Source: Lutjanus erythropterus (taxonomy: Eukaryota; Chordata; Actinopteri; Lutjaniformes; Lutjanidae). From it: a stretch of 64,000 nucleotides of DNA. Where the stretch lies: contig CM034603.1 in assembly GCA_020091685.1 (NCBI GenBank), positions 9,158,683 through 9,222,682 on the forward strand. Reading direction: 5' to 3'. A program made the translations under genes and the position numbers. The notes under the pieces were generated by a model. That model had not been told where the DNA came from, searched no databases, and saw only the letters and a list, made by a program, of their open reading frames with translations. Within the stretch, counting starts at the first letter, position 1. The number at the start of each line of letters is the position of its first letter. Of this stretch, positions 11,560 through 23,125 are shown piece after piece.

Positions 11560-11880
11560 TATTTTCTCATTTTGATCAACTGTTGATGCATATGATTTCG
11601 ATTTGATTCCACTGAAGCGCCTGCGATCGATATCAGAAGATATCGTGTCCATTTAACACATTCAGTTGCATTTACGTCAAGTCACAAAAAAGCAACTAAA
11701 CTATGAATGACAGTTTCATGACTGAACTCTTGCAGACATTTGTGTCACTGACATGCCCTGGGAATTTCAAAATAAAGTCAAATCTTAAAGATGTAGATCA
11801 ATATTTTCACTTTGCATCACCCTGGATTGTTGAACACTGCATTGATATATATACAGATCTATCTATTGTTACACCCTAAC
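11560..11880 (-). mobile_element. MITE copy 1, inverted relative to copy 2
   Basis: Read on the minus strand it begins TAGGGTGTAACAAT and continues through TGTTCAACAATCCAG, GCAAAGTGAA and TTTATTTTGAAATTCC. All of these recur in the same order in the plus-strand copy at 12195-12520. There is no coding frame. Confidence 0.7.
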
Positions 11881-12194
11881 CGATATATGCACAGATTTTT
11901 TTTTTTTTACATCAAGAGGTAAAGTCCCTCTCCTTTCAGTAGACCACCGTGACACCTTACTTTAAAAATGGCATGAACAGTAGACAGTGGAGAGAGAGAA
12001 ATTCTTGATCTCCATTTGAATCGTGCCCAAATTACAGTTTGACAATTTAAAATATTATTTTACAAGTTAAGAAAGTCACCGTTAGTCATAAGCTGTTGAG
12101 GCATAATACAGTGAAGATGTGATTGAAACTACCCACTTAACGGTGGCATAAGCAACGTCATGACTTTCTCTATCTAAAAACTAACATTAGCTAC

Positions 12195-12520
12195 TAGGGG
12201 TGTGACAATGCATCAGTGTGGATCGATATATTGATTCTATGTTCAACAATCCAGTATGATCAATGCAAAGTGAAGATATCGATCTACATCCTTCTGCAAG
12301 ATATGCCTTTATTTTGAAATTCCACAAATGTCTGACTGAGTTCAGTCATAAAATTGTAGAATCATAATTAAGCTGTTTTTTGTGAGTTGGTGTAAATGTA
12401 ACTGACAGTGTTGAATAGACACATAATATTATGTTATAAATCTCAGGCCAAATCATATTCATAATCATATTGTGATTGTCCAAAAAACCAATATAATATT
12501 GTATCGTGATGAAACTTGTG
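12195..12520 (+). mobile_element. MITE copy 2, inverted partner of 11560-11880
   Basis: Starts TAGGGGTGTGACAATGCATC and carries the same ordered blocks as the minus-strand copy, including TTTATTTTGAAATTCCACA and GAGTTCAGTCATAAAA. The two copies lie about 315 bases apart, head to head, and are moderately diverged. Confidence 0.7.
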
Positions 12521-13329
12521 AGAAGCTATAACACTTGTACTCGTTCTTTGTCTTCCCAGTTGATTTCAAAATAACAAAACTACTGCTAAAAGTTTCTTTC
12601 TCATGAAAGATGATGATGTAACATTTGTTGGGGTCTACACTAAATGGAAATGTTGAAGAGATGAAAACAGAAAGTAACAGCACTAATTTAGGCATACAAC
12701 ATGTTTAAGTGGCACTGGACTACTTAAACTAAATGATCATTTGTCTATTATTAATTTGATATCAGTATATTAGTTTTTTTAATTATCATGGTTATCAATA
12801 ATGGTTTATTACATCACTCCTGTTTGTCACTTGTAACTAATATTGTGATTTCAATAACCTAATTTTTGATCAGTTGTGCAGACTTACTGTGACACTAGTC
12901 AGTTTATTACTTTGAATTAGTTCTTGAGGAGCCCATGTTGATTGGCTAGTAACAGATGAAGGGGATCTGAGATTGCTTAAAAAAATAAATTAAAGATAAC
13001 ACATACTGATTAGTGCTGGCACCACAAATAAGTATCAGAATGACACATGCATCAATCAATAAGCAATAAATGTTACACAACAGGGGTTTTTACCTTGGAG
13101 GATGTCTCGTTAACTCTCATCCAAATCAATCACTGACAACATTTAGATGATGGTCATTAAGCAGATAACACAATCAGAAATACACACAGGCTTATGTGAT
13201 CACAAAATAATGAATCTATCCAAATATTACACTGCAATTTTAAGAGTTTAAAAGTTCAAAGTAATTATTTTCATTTTTGTGAAGGCTGTTTTTAAGAAGC
13301 CCAAAATTTTCATTATTAAATGTTCATCC
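12521..13329. other. AT-rich intergenic DNA, no gene seen
   Basis: No frame with splice signals, no RNA gene and no clear repeat borders. Confidence 0.5.
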
Positions 13330-13455
13330 ATCTATCCATCCATCCATATCCGCTTATCCTCTGAAGGGTTGTGGGAGAGCTGGAGCCGATCCCAGCTGAC
13401 ATGAGGCTGAGAGGTGGTCTGGATCGGTCACCAGTTCATCACAGGGCTGACACAT
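13330..13455 (-). mobile_element. RTE-type LINE 3' tail fragment
   Basis: ATCCATCCATATCCGCTTAT, then GGAGCCGATCCCAGCTGACA and CACCAGTTCATCACAGGGCT, are hallmarks of a very common fish retroelement 3' tail, here on the minus strand. Related fragments are at 32155-32275 and 47276-47520. Assignment to RTE is from memory of the family. Confidence 0.6.
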
Positions 13456-13833
13456 GTAGACAAACATTATTAAACATTAAGAATTAACTAAAGAAATAAT
13501 ACATAATGAAATAAATAGTCATATTAAAAATGCAGTAAAACACATAAATGGACCTGTTCTCAATTCATTTGTTTGTAATTCATTTTTATTTCATTCTAAT
13601 CCCACTATTTCAATGTATCTTTTTCAAAAGTTCTCAAGAAGTTGTTTATATTTCATAATAGTACTTTCCCAATGGCAGCCCCCCCATCTTTTAGCCAATC
13701 TTTTAGGTTCCCCAGCCGTCACCAGCTGTTTCCACAGCTCTAACTAGAGCAACAACAACAGTGAAATAGTGTTAATTCTCAACTAGAGGCTGCTGCTGTA
13801 ATTACACACAGTCCACAGTTACAGTACAATATA

Positions 13834-14037
13834 GACCCTTTTCACAGCAGCCATATTGAAATGAAATAGTAGAGTAAACACAGATGTGCACCAAAGTCTT
13901 TCCAGTGAGTAACCATGTGTAATAGCAGCCCAGTGACTCTGCTTTACCAACAACAGGACCTTAATTAGTATAATTAGTAACGCCTGTGTTTACACTTCTA
14001 ACTATTTCATGTCAATATGGCTGCCGTGAAAAAGGTC
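13834..14037. mobile_element. 204-base foldback MITE with TA target duplication
   Basis: The left arm starts GACCCTTTTCACAGCAGCCA and the right arm ends with the inverted form, TGGCTGCCGTGAAAAAGGTC. The arms match over about 53 bases. TA flanks both ends (13832-13833 and 14038-14039), pointing to a Tc1/mariner-type mobiliser. No coding frame. Confidence 0.8.
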
Positions 14038-14335
14038 TATGTCTAACCTCTCTCCTTATCCAGCTAAAGAAGGCTACACATGCTACCTAACTAGCAAGCT
14101 AAATAACTATCTGTCAGCTTGGACTTACCATTATTACTCAGCATTAAAGTGAAGAGCTCGTTTTAGGAGCAGCTGCTGACCTGTTAACTTGCCTGGCAGT
14201 GCTGTGATTCTTAAGATGTTGTCAGAGAAAGACACAACAAAAACACGAAGAGGCTGTCCAAAATTAGTCCCTTGTTCACTTAGTCACTACTCACTATTTG
14301 AGAAGGATTTCTTAAGACTTTCTCTTTGGTCTAAA

Positions 14336-14882
14336 GCAGGGGTGGGCAATTATTTTTCATGGGGGGCCACATGAGAAATTAATCAGGCTGCTGTGGGCCA
14401 CAGACAAATGATGTAAGGTCCTAATAATGGCCAAATCTACAATAATGGAGTGGTCAGAAGTGCTCTGTACAGGGCACTTCTACTGTTGGTCACCTTTTCT
14501 GAATTGCAACGTAATGAACCGTGAGCAAATATTTAGTTGGCAATGTCCAAAACTTAACGTTTCACAGTGGACCGTACAGGCTGCATTGACAGTAACAGCA
14601 AAACTAGAAGTTGAACAACATAAACAACATGCATGTACAGCACTGAGTGAATCAAGTTAGTTAAATATAAAAAATACACTGTTATTATTATCAAAGAACA
14701 CTGCACTGCACCCTTTCAAAATAAAGGTCTGATAATGTAATGTAATGGCAAGCAAAATGCTACTGGCTGTCTTTGCTAGACTTTTAATTTTTGGCATTTC
14801 CATGATGGCCTTACAGGCCACAGGAAACCTCTCAGTGGGCCGCATCTGGCCTCCAGGCCACATTTTGCCCAGATCTGGTTCT
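14336..14882. mobile_element. Non-autonomous hAT element
   Basis: The left end is GCAGGGGTGGGCAATTATTT and the right end carries TTTGCCCAGATCTGG, the inverted form of the CAG..TGGGCAA terminus. The 8-base sequence GGTCTAAA is present exactly on both sides (14328-14335 and 14883-14890), the target duplication length of hAT transposons. Terminal GGGGGGCCACATG-type motifs match common vertebrate hAT families. No intact transposase. Confidence 0.85.
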
Positions 14883-14890
14883 GGTCTAAA

Positions 14891-17415
14891 AACAACTATT
14901 AACTAACTAGCTAGTTCAATAACAGTTTATCCGTTGGGAGGCAGAGGGCAAACGTGATTGGCTGAAAGGTGAAGGGGTGGTCCCTGATGACTATCATGAA
15001 AAGTGAAAATTAAAGCAGACCTCAGAAAAAGAGCATTTCAAAATAAACGTTAACTCTAATGTCTCTGTTAATATGGAAATAATGATGAAATAAGATTTCA
15101 TGTTAATGAGTTTTACATAAATGTATTAAACAATTTCATAATTTACTGGTTCCCATATATGCTTTTTTCATTTTAGTTAACCTAGAAATCCTAATTGAGA
15201 TCTTTAAAAAGTGTGTCCTGACCAAAACAGACATCATAATAACAATGTTCAAACAGGATAACACAATATATGAGGAAATAAACATAAATGTGATTACAAA
15301 ATAATGAATAAAACTTCCAGTACAATCATAAAAAAAATATCCTAGGACACTTAAATTATAGCATGAATTGCTGTCTAAAACTCTAGAAATAAAAGGAAAA
15401 AAAAGGTAAAAAATGTACTGAAAAATTCAGGTTAACAGGTTATCAAGATTCTAATATACCCCGAACATCAGCAGCCAGAGGAGCACATTTTCTGAAAAAG
15501 ACCACATTTTGCAATTTTATGTCCAACTGCAGGAGGTTCCAGGCGGAGCGAGAAGCATTCATATATAAAGCTCTTTTACCTAGTTCTGTAATGGAGCTAT
15601 AAGTCTGATCACCAAATGGAGGTCAGACTACCTGACGTTTTCATTTCCCTCTGGACTACTGATGGCAATCTGGCCGTGATGGCTCCAAATTCTTCTGCCA
15701 GATGAACAGGGAGGTGCGCACGTTCTGTCGGAATGAGAAGAGTCCAAAAACGTAATTATAAAAAAAAAATATCCAGGATTAGATCATTAAAAAGGCTTTC
15801 ATGTGTCAAAACATTCAGCTAGATTCTCATATTCCCCTGTGTCTGCCTTTTTTTTTTGACAGGAAATAAGCAATTATTTATTTAAAGAGTGTTCAAACTA
15901 TAGCTCCTCACAGAAAAGTAACGCTTTTATTATGTCAGAGCAGAAAGTTGATTTGATGTGGTTGATAAATGTGTTTTCATGGCAATATTTCTGTAATGAT
16001 GTGAGGACATTGAGGGAATGGAGCCATATATCAAATAGTTTCATTCAGTGCCTTTCTCCTCCGAGTTGTGAGATCACCGCTCATGGCTGTGATAGGATTT
16101 GGGATGGGAGAATTGGGGGGCCAGGTTGAAGCTCAAGCTGTAAACTAACAATGATATATGATTCACCCACTCATCTGAATGGCTGCTACTTGTCAATGTC
16201 ATCGCTTATGCAACGCGGTTCAGCTGTTTTTCATGGACGCAGCCAGAATTAGACCAGAACTGTTAACCCTTCTGGTCCCATAGATCACTTCTTAATATGA
16301 CAAATGGGCTTGCGAGGGCGCAGATGAATGGGGTCGTGGAGGGTGCAGCTGTGTCTGGTGTCATTTCCAAAAAATTGGCCCTCAGAGCCTGTACAACAAA
16401 AGTGCAGCGTCTGCTGCATTATATGCATGTGTGCATGCGTGTGTGCATGTTTGCGCATGTGTGTGAGAGACCTTTGTGTCTGCGTCTTAGTGATACTTCA
16501 TTCTGATGAAAGAAGACCCAGTGGGGGGCATCATGCCAGCGAGAGAGGGGGTGGGGGACGCTGAAGGAGAAAGGAGGGGGGCCAAGGCAGCTCGAATAAG
16601 AGGTTTATAGTCTGGGGGACGTTTGCTGTCTTCAGGTTTCATTGGGTTAAAAACTTCAGCACTGTTCAAAGATACACTTGAAAAGGCGTTCCATTATTTA
16701 TTCATCAATGCGGCATCTCAAAGACAGGAGCCGAGATGCTCAATATGCCCTCAATTACTTGTCTGTCTAGGTACTGTATGTGCATGAATCTGCTTACATA
16801 AAACAATGCTGGAATAAAAAGGGTTTTCACAAAGGCGCTGCTTCTCAGGCAGCAGCACTGTGTTTAAAGCAGACAAAGCTCGTGTGAGAAACAAAAAGGA
16901 AACACTCATTTGTTGAAAATCTGTTCTGCGCTCCTACTTCTGCAGACATTTGGTAGTCATTTGGCAGGCGATAACTACACGAGACAACGCAACATCTGTG
17001 CATGGAGGAAGTGAGACAATCCACATATCACAGAAACACTTAGGGAGGCAGTGAGGAAGAGCTGGAGAAGAAGAAGAGGAGGGTGCAACACAGTGTATAA
17101 TACACTGGCAACCACATCCAGTCTATAACAGCCAGCGGATATAAAAGTGTTAGCAGCCGCCGCCTCACTGTTCTTCCTGATGTCAGTAATAACTCAAGAT
17201 GATGCTTCAAAGCAGGCTTTCAATCTGCTCCCAGCATTCACCACAGGCTGGGTTCTCCTCAGCAGATAGAATGTGCTAGACTGAGTAACACTCGGCTCTC
17301 AGGCCGTGCGGCAGAGCTATGATGCACTGCCCTCATCTGGTCGAACGCGGTAAACATCTATCCCACGGCCAGAATATTTCATAAAAGCAGAAGCCCTGTT
17401 CTGAAATGCAAAGTA
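14891..17415. other. Intergenic DNA, no gene seen
   Basis: Mostly unique sequence. The part from about 15930 to 16290 is non-repetitive, moderately GC-rich and rich in TF-site-like words (GATAAATG, CAGCTG, CTAATGG), so it is a candidate conserved non-coding element. A 16430-16480 GTGTGTGCATG stretch is low complexity. No exon was recognised. Confidence 0.4.
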
Positions 17416-17423
17416 GCATGGAT

Positions 17424-18488
17424 CAGTGGTTCTCCAGTAGGGGTCCGGAGATCCCCAGGGGCCCGTGGTATTCTGCCAGACTCATTCATGTATATTATGA
17501 GGATATGAAAATTACTGATTTATTTCTTGGTTTTTTTGGTTGGTTTGTTTTTACAAAGGGCTCCGTGATTCAACAAATAATATTTTAAAGAAGAAATCGG
17601 TAATATATTTACTGTACAAAATCATAAATAAAATAAGTCATCAGAGATTAAGGAAACATGCTAAGCTCACTTCACTGACAACAACGCTACGGCCAGCATG
17701 TTCTCAGGCCCGTAATGAGAGTTCAAATTAATGCAAAATGTTCACAGAATAACAGAGTAACTGTCTGTTTATGAATCATAAGAAATCACTGATAATCTTC
17801 TAGAAGATTATATTGAGCACTATGCTAATGGAGTCTGGCAGGCAGTCACTGAACTCTTGTTTTGAGGATAACGGTCTTAACTTTACATTGACAGACAATG
17901 GACAGTTATAAACAGCTGATCAACTTGTGGCATAGGACACCTGTTATTGTCAAATTACAATGTTGTGCTCCTGCAGTGTTCCTGCAGCCTGCCTGAGCTT
18001 CCTCGAGTCTGTGTAGGAGGTGGTGGAGGGAAACATGTTATGTTCTGTTAAATGGGATTTCAACCTATTTGATAAACAGTCTATGGTTCCAGCTCACTAT
18101 CTGGACTGCAATAGGCGCAACTGTTACATGCTGCTCCTTAAATTTTTATATCCAAAACAGTTCTTGACATGCTAATTTAAATCTAAATCTATAGATCTTA
18201 TACCCATCCATCCATACATCCATACATCTTCCAACAACACCCACATGTCACCTATTCATGGGGGAAACCAGCTCTGTCTACATGGGTATTTAGTGTTGAC
18301 GTGGTGAAAATATTTTTAATACACGTCTGCTATCTTTCTAGGATACATTTCTATTGCATTGTTGTTTAACATAGCTAAGTATTAAAAAGGCTATATCAAA
18401 ATATTCCAGGGTTCATACCTACATGAGAGGAGCTATCTTTTCTCTTATAAGGGATCCTTGGCTAAGAAAAAGAAAAATAAGAGCTCTG
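17424..18488. mobile_element. hAT element with perfect 8-base target duplication
   Basis: The left end is CAGTGGTTCTCCAGTAGGGG. The right end, read inverted, is CAGAGCTCTTATTTTTC and carries the GGATCCTTGGCTAAGAAAAA subterminal motif. GCATGGAT occurs exactly on both sides (17416-17423 and 18489-18496). The 1065-base body has no transposase frame. Part of the body (17575-17895) is homologous to flanking DNA at 18560-18955. Relatives are at 31500-31695 and 45060-45300. Confidence 0.85.
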
Positions 18489-18559
18489 GCATGGATCACT
18501 CTTTCACTGTTAAAGACTGAAATACGTTATTATCACTGTACCAGAAAAAGATCTTGAGG

Positions 18560-18955
18560 AAGTTATCAGACTCTTTATTTAAAGAGGAGATGTGTATTTA
18601 CTGTACTGAATAAAATGAGCAAGATATTTCATCTTAGATTAAGGAAACATGCAAAACTGAAAAAAAGGAAAGCAGCCAACATGACCTTCTCTGAAATTTC
18701 CATTTTGATCCAGGAAAACTGTTTTAGTTTGCTTGTTTTAAGTTAATTGAATGCCGAATGTTCACGCAATGAGTAAGTGTCTGTTGAAGAGTTATAAGAA
18801 ATCATCAGTAATCTTGTAGAAGGAGTAGATGTTTAGAATGCTTAAATTGAGCAATATGTTAATGGAGTCTGCCAGGCAGTGTACCAGTCTGGTACAGTGG
18901 GCTTTTGTTTTCAGGATAACAGGGTTAACCTTACATTGACAAAATAAAAATGCTC
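18560..18955 (+). mobile_element. Older, truncated copy of the same hAT family
   Basis: It shares ordered blocks with the interior of the 17424-18488 element: AGATTAAGGAAACATGC, ATAAGAAATCA, TTAATGGAGTCTG(C/G)CAGGCAGT and TTACATTGACA. It has no intact termini. It directly follows the intact element, either as a tandem older copy or as the copy into which the younger one inserted. Confidence 0.7.
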
Positions 18956-20488
18956 TATTAATAGCAAAATCCTACTTTATCACAATTCTAATGAGAAAAA
19001 TGTAGGTCTACTTCAAATCTGAAAAGTAAAAGTACATGTTCTGGAGAAAAAAAAAACTGTTGCAGTAAGTGTGTTTTTGTACATTATGTATTTAGATTGT
19101 TGCTGATGCATCAGTGTATAACATTTTACTGTTGCTGCTGTTTATGTTTAGTTCCCAGTGGACCAAACTGGATCTTGTCCAGTGCTGCCAGATTTGGCTG
19201 ACACCAGGTAGCCCAAATCCATGCCTCAAACCCACCAAATGACCATAAATTATTAATTATGATCTGTGAGAGCAGAAATAGGATTGACATAAGGAACTGC
19301 ACAACATTCAGCATTTTGAAAAATAAAATATAGTCAGACTCTACTCAGATATGCATGATAATGATGTGATGTTTTCATAGATGAGCTTGTTTTTAGTGTT
19401 TTATACTTGTCTGGTTGTATCATTAGTTTAAGATTGTTAGGACAAAGTGTTGTGATACATTTCTTCCAGTTTCTTATTTCTCTTCTTTTCAACTTTATTA
19501 TGTAGGAAATTCTTTTTATCATTTGTCATCTTTAGTTGTGTCGTGACTGCGGGTGTAAATTAGCTGTCGAGCTAACCCCAGCATATTTACACTGATGTTA
19601 TTAATGTCAGTGTTGATTAATGTGCACCGTCTCATGAAATAAATAACAAATAAACAAAGGACTGCAGTTTTTATTTATACATGTGTACAAATATATATTC
19701 TGTGGCTGATAACAAGACATAAGATGTGCCTGTGGTCCTCTGCTTTGGTACAGACACGTATAATTAGCTTTTTAAAAAGCTTTTTCAGGGTGAAAGGAAA
19801 AGTTTTCAGCCCAGTTTAAAGGAACTAAAGTGAATATTTGCCTTGTCTGTCATGTCAGTCACTGGTGTCGAGCCTGTTGAACTCTTTGTCAATCTCACTG
19901 ACAGACACAGTATGTACCAATTGAAGAAGAGGACAGGAATATAGTCTAATTTTTCAGTGGGGAATCCAGCCAAATGGTACAAAAAATAAATTATCACAAT
20001 CTGCCCAAAAACATGTTTACCTGCCAATCAAGTAAAAAGGTAGCCAGATTTTGGTGGCAACCTCCCAGTCTGGCAGCACAGCTCAGACGTCCTCCAGAGG
20101 TTCACAAGATAACTCTGAGGGGTCCTGGTTATTATGGCAGGGAAGAGGACAAAAATAAAGTTTCGTGACATGAAATTGTGTTTTTTCTCTGCTTTTTTTG
20201 TGTATGATTTTACATTATTCAGTTACTTACAGGATAAATGAAACCATCTAAACTTTTGATGATTTGTTTAGTGCCATTCACGCTCAGCTGTGACGGACTG
20301 TAAAAACTGCATCAAAATGCACATGTGTTATGTGTATGTGGATGGGTTATTAATTTGCACCACACTGCTGTAGGCCACATTTACACAGAATTGCTCTGTT
20401 TGTGAAATAACAAATATATATGGAAATACTTCATCTTCGTCTTTTGTGTCATTCAGAGTTGTGATTAAAGGTCGCAGAAGATTTTCAG
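18956..20488. other. AT-rich intergenic DNA, no gene seen
   Basis: Contains a repeat-like CCAGTGCTGCCAGATTTGGC segment near 19176. A small stretch around 20050-20140 is more GC-rich and reads as a Ser/Gln/Thr-rich frame but lacks a donor. It may be an upstream exon or repeat of the putative locus that follows. Confidence 0.35.
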
Positions 20489-20719
20489 ATTTCTAAAACT
20501 GGCCTGCAGCATAATTCAGAGAAGGGGAACGTCTCTTTGGTGAAACTGGCGCCAGTGCGCTCCATCAGAAGCGCTCGTCAGATGGTTAAAGATACCTCCC
20601 ACACGCAGACCCTTCAGATGTCAGATATGTCAGACGCGTCTGACATTTTCTGTAACTTTCTGAAGCCGACGATCGACATTCACATCAGTTTCACGCTGTG
20701 GCTGGTCAGCTGCGCCGAG
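20489..20719 (+). CDS. Putative internal coding exon, unknown protein
   Basis: A 231-base open block is preceded by TTTTCAG and followed by a strong GAG/GTGAGA donor. The frame is phase 0 at both ends and gives 77 codons: it starts ISKTGLQHNSEKGNVSLVKL, continues APVRSIRSARQMVKDTSHTQ and ends FTLWLVSCAE. It is GC- and CpG-rich (GCGCTCGTCAGATGG, GACGCGTCTGAC, CCGACGATCGAC) within AT-rich DNA, a base pattern typical of coding sequence. I do not recognise the family. A short hydrophobic stretch (HISFTLWLVSC) lies near the end, with no clear domain. No convincing upstream exon was found, so this may be a gene fragment, the tail of a fast-evolving gene, or a transposon-captured exon. An acceptor further upstream at 20456 is excluded by an in-frame TGA. 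Confidence 0.4.
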
Positions 20720-20837
20720 GTGAGAAAGTAAGCAGTGTTTGAACTCCTGTCTCTAGTTCATTTTTCATTTGTTACACCAGCTATTTGTGGTATTTTTCAT
20801 GTGTACAACTGTGTGAAATACTATGAATTCCTTCCAG

Positions 20838-20894
20838 GAGAGATGGTCTGAAGGAGTGAGCTGTTATACCCTTGTTGAAGAAGATAAGATATAA
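20838..20894 (+). CDS. Putative terminal exon, stop-containing, unknown protein
   Basis: CCTTCCAG ends at 20837 and the next base opens 18 codons plus TAA in the phase left by the 20489-20719 exon. The peptide is ERWSEGVSCYTLVEEDKI. The 118-base intron between them is short but within the normal fish range. No clear polyadenylation signal lies close by. Support is only the matching phase and good splice borders, so chance remains possible. Confidence 0.3.
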   Translation, partial: ERWSEGVSCYTLVEEDKI

Positions 20895-22068
20895 AGACAT
20901 CATGCCCCACTATTTGACCCTTTCTGAGTCCCGCTCCTGTTTTTCTCTGTACTCCGATAACAGATGAGCAAGCTGGGTAGCACAGTACATTCTTCTATTA
21001 TTAGATAGCTTAAAGCCACTACAAGGAACTTTCATATTGTGTTGATGTTTGGAAGCAACATTTCTACCATAATAACCACACAATATAAAAATAAAAATAA
21101 TTCATTTGAACTGTGACTTGGCCTGATAAGACAAAGGTTTGTTTCAAGTGATTTCATGGATAATCCTACCTAGTGGCAGACAGGAATGACTGTACATAAA
21201 CAGCCTGCCTTCTTGCAGATGGTCTTGTTAACTTCTGTAGAGGCATCAGCATTAAACTGACATTATTTCATAACCAGTTAAAAAATTCTTGTAGTAGCTT
21301 TCACTTTTACACACTCTAAAAAATAATACCCTGGCTCAACTTTTAAAAAAATTAAGGTAACAATTTGCATGGATCTTTTTAAGTAATTCCAACTCAGCTA
21401 TGATTTGAGTAAATCCCACATTAATTACCAGCTTAACAAAATGTGCCAGCTGCCTATCTATCCACATTATTGAGCAGACTGTTAAATGGAGAAACAAGTT
21501 TCACTTAAATGTTGTAATGCCAAATCAAAGAATAACTCTAAAATGTTACAAGATGCAAAATTAGAACAATGGCACATACCTAATAGGAATATTAGCATAT
21601 GTAGCCCACCCACTCAATTCCAGTTTGGTTTAAGTATACAGTATAGACCTTTACATTATGTACACACTATTGCATGCGAGGTGAATTGGTGAGTACTACA
21701 AATATATTAAATTGGGATGTGAATACAGTTACAAATCTAGGTATAATACTCCTACTAGGGTGCACAGAGGCCCAGTTAGATTATTAATTTGCTATACTAT
21801 TCGATGTGAGTATTAACTCCCATTATTATTTCATCACCCTATAGCCATCACCTTCAACCATGAATCACTTTTACACCACATTAGTTACATCATTATCAAA
21901 TATGAATCAATGTCAAAACACAGACTCAATGCAAAATTAGAAAACGTTTTTTTCCAATACAATGAAAATGAAATAAAAACAATCTGAGGTTTTTATTTAC
22001 TCAGTTTATGGTATCATGTACGTTGGAGCTCATGTGTAATTCTCAGAAAGGTTGTGTCTTTAACTCAC

Positions 22069-22236
22069 TGTTCCTTGTAAACGTCGTTAGAGTTGTTAGT
22101 AACAGTCTGGTCAAACCCTCCATCCAGCGGCCTGCTGAGTGATGAAGAAAACCCGTCCTGAAGCTCAGTCTGTGTGCAAAAAGCAGGTTTCTTTGCTGTG
22201 GCAAGTGCTTTCCACACGCTGGCTCTCATCAGTCCT
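22069..22236 (-). CDS. Gene-like exon inside the CACTCTAA element, possible mitochondrial presequence
   Basis: Read on the minus strand, TTTGCCAG precedes the exon and GTGAGT follows it. An ATG at 22229-22227 opens 53 codons beginning MRASVWKALATAKKPAFCTQ and ending NDVYKE plus two bases. The first 20 residues are basic, alanine-rich and free of acid residues, like a mitochondrial targeting peptide. Base composition is far richer in CpG than the AT-rich element around it. No following exon was found to the left, so this is a 5' gene fragment, either captured by the transposon or belonging to it. I cannot name the parent gene. Confidence 0.4.
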
Positions 22237-22320
22237 CTGGCAAACGAGGGCGAAAATTAGCTAGGCTAACTAACAACAGTCCACAAGTGCTACAGCATAT
22301 GTGCTAACAAAGTTACTCAC

Positions 22321-22351
22321 TGAACACTTGCTCCAAAGTCATCTTATTCCT
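22321..22351 (-). other. Putative 31-base 5' exon, non-coding or uORF
   Basis: On the minus strand TGTGAACAG precedes AGGAATAAGATGACTTTGG, and GTGAGT follows at 22320. Its ATG gives MTLEQVF and then runs into a stop just inside the next exon, so it would act as an upstream ORF rather than the start. Confidence 0.35.
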
Positions 22352-22451
22352 CTGTTCACACAGGGTACAAACTCTCCTAAAAAGCCCCCGGTTTTTAACT
22401 TAGGCAGAGACATTAAGTTAACAGCATAAAATGAACTAGCTAACCACTCAC

Positions 22452-22575
22452 CATGTCTTTATTTCTCCGTCGTGTCGCCGTTGCTCCGTCTGCCGCTCGC
22501 ACAAACTTTTAGTCCCGCCCCTAAAGGAATACGGTAGGCTACAGCGTTCATCTCAACTCGAACAATGATTGGCTG
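22452..22575 (-). promoter_or_regulatory. Promoter-like block and first exon inside the CACTCTAA element
   Basis: The minus strand carries an inverted CCAAT (ATTGG at 22568-22572), a GC box (GGGGCGGGAC, complement of 22512-22521) and then CpG-rich sequence ending at ACATG/GTGAGT (donor 22451). Spacing and order fit a TATA-less housekeeping-type promoter with a short non-coding first exon. The element may therefore carry its own promoter. Confidence 0.4.
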
Positions 22576-23020
22576 ATAACAACAAATTGACACCTGGCTA
22601 CCCAATACACAAACAGAAAGCACACTTGAGGAGTTCAAGGTCCACGCAAACCGAGGGAAATTTCATAGTAAAAGTAAACATTTCTTCATCGTAATGGCCA
22701 AAAGTCACTGTATGCACAGTGATAAAACTGAAATACATTCCAAAAAATCATGTAAACGAAATTAATATGGTACTACATATATATAAGTGCTCATGTTAAT
22801 GTAACATTATAATCATGATGTGATTAGTTTTCTTAACTAAGCCTTTTAGTCATTTAGCTGCCACTGTAAAACAAAATATAAAAAAGACTAGGGCCTACAC
22901 AAGCAAGCTAAACTTTAATAGGTGGAACAAGCTACAAAACCATAGTGTATAAAAACTATTTTTTGCTTCTTGTATCGATATAGTCATTAGCTGTTGCCAG
23001 TAAAACAGAAAAGTACTCAC

Positions 23021-23125
23021 CAAGTAGATGTTCAAAGCAAACTCCTGTTTTTCTCCCTCCTTTCTCTTGTGGCAGGCGCGGTCTGGGAGCAAAACAAGTC
23101 TGGGCAAATTCAAATCCTTCTACTC
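23021..23125 (-). other. Exon-like block near the right end of the CACTCTAA element
   Basis: On the minus strand an open stretch (MNLPRLVLLPDRACHKRKEG and on) runs into a CTTG/GTGAGTA donor at 23020. It may be the element's own leader exon. No acceptor or partner exon was identified. Confidence 0.3.
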
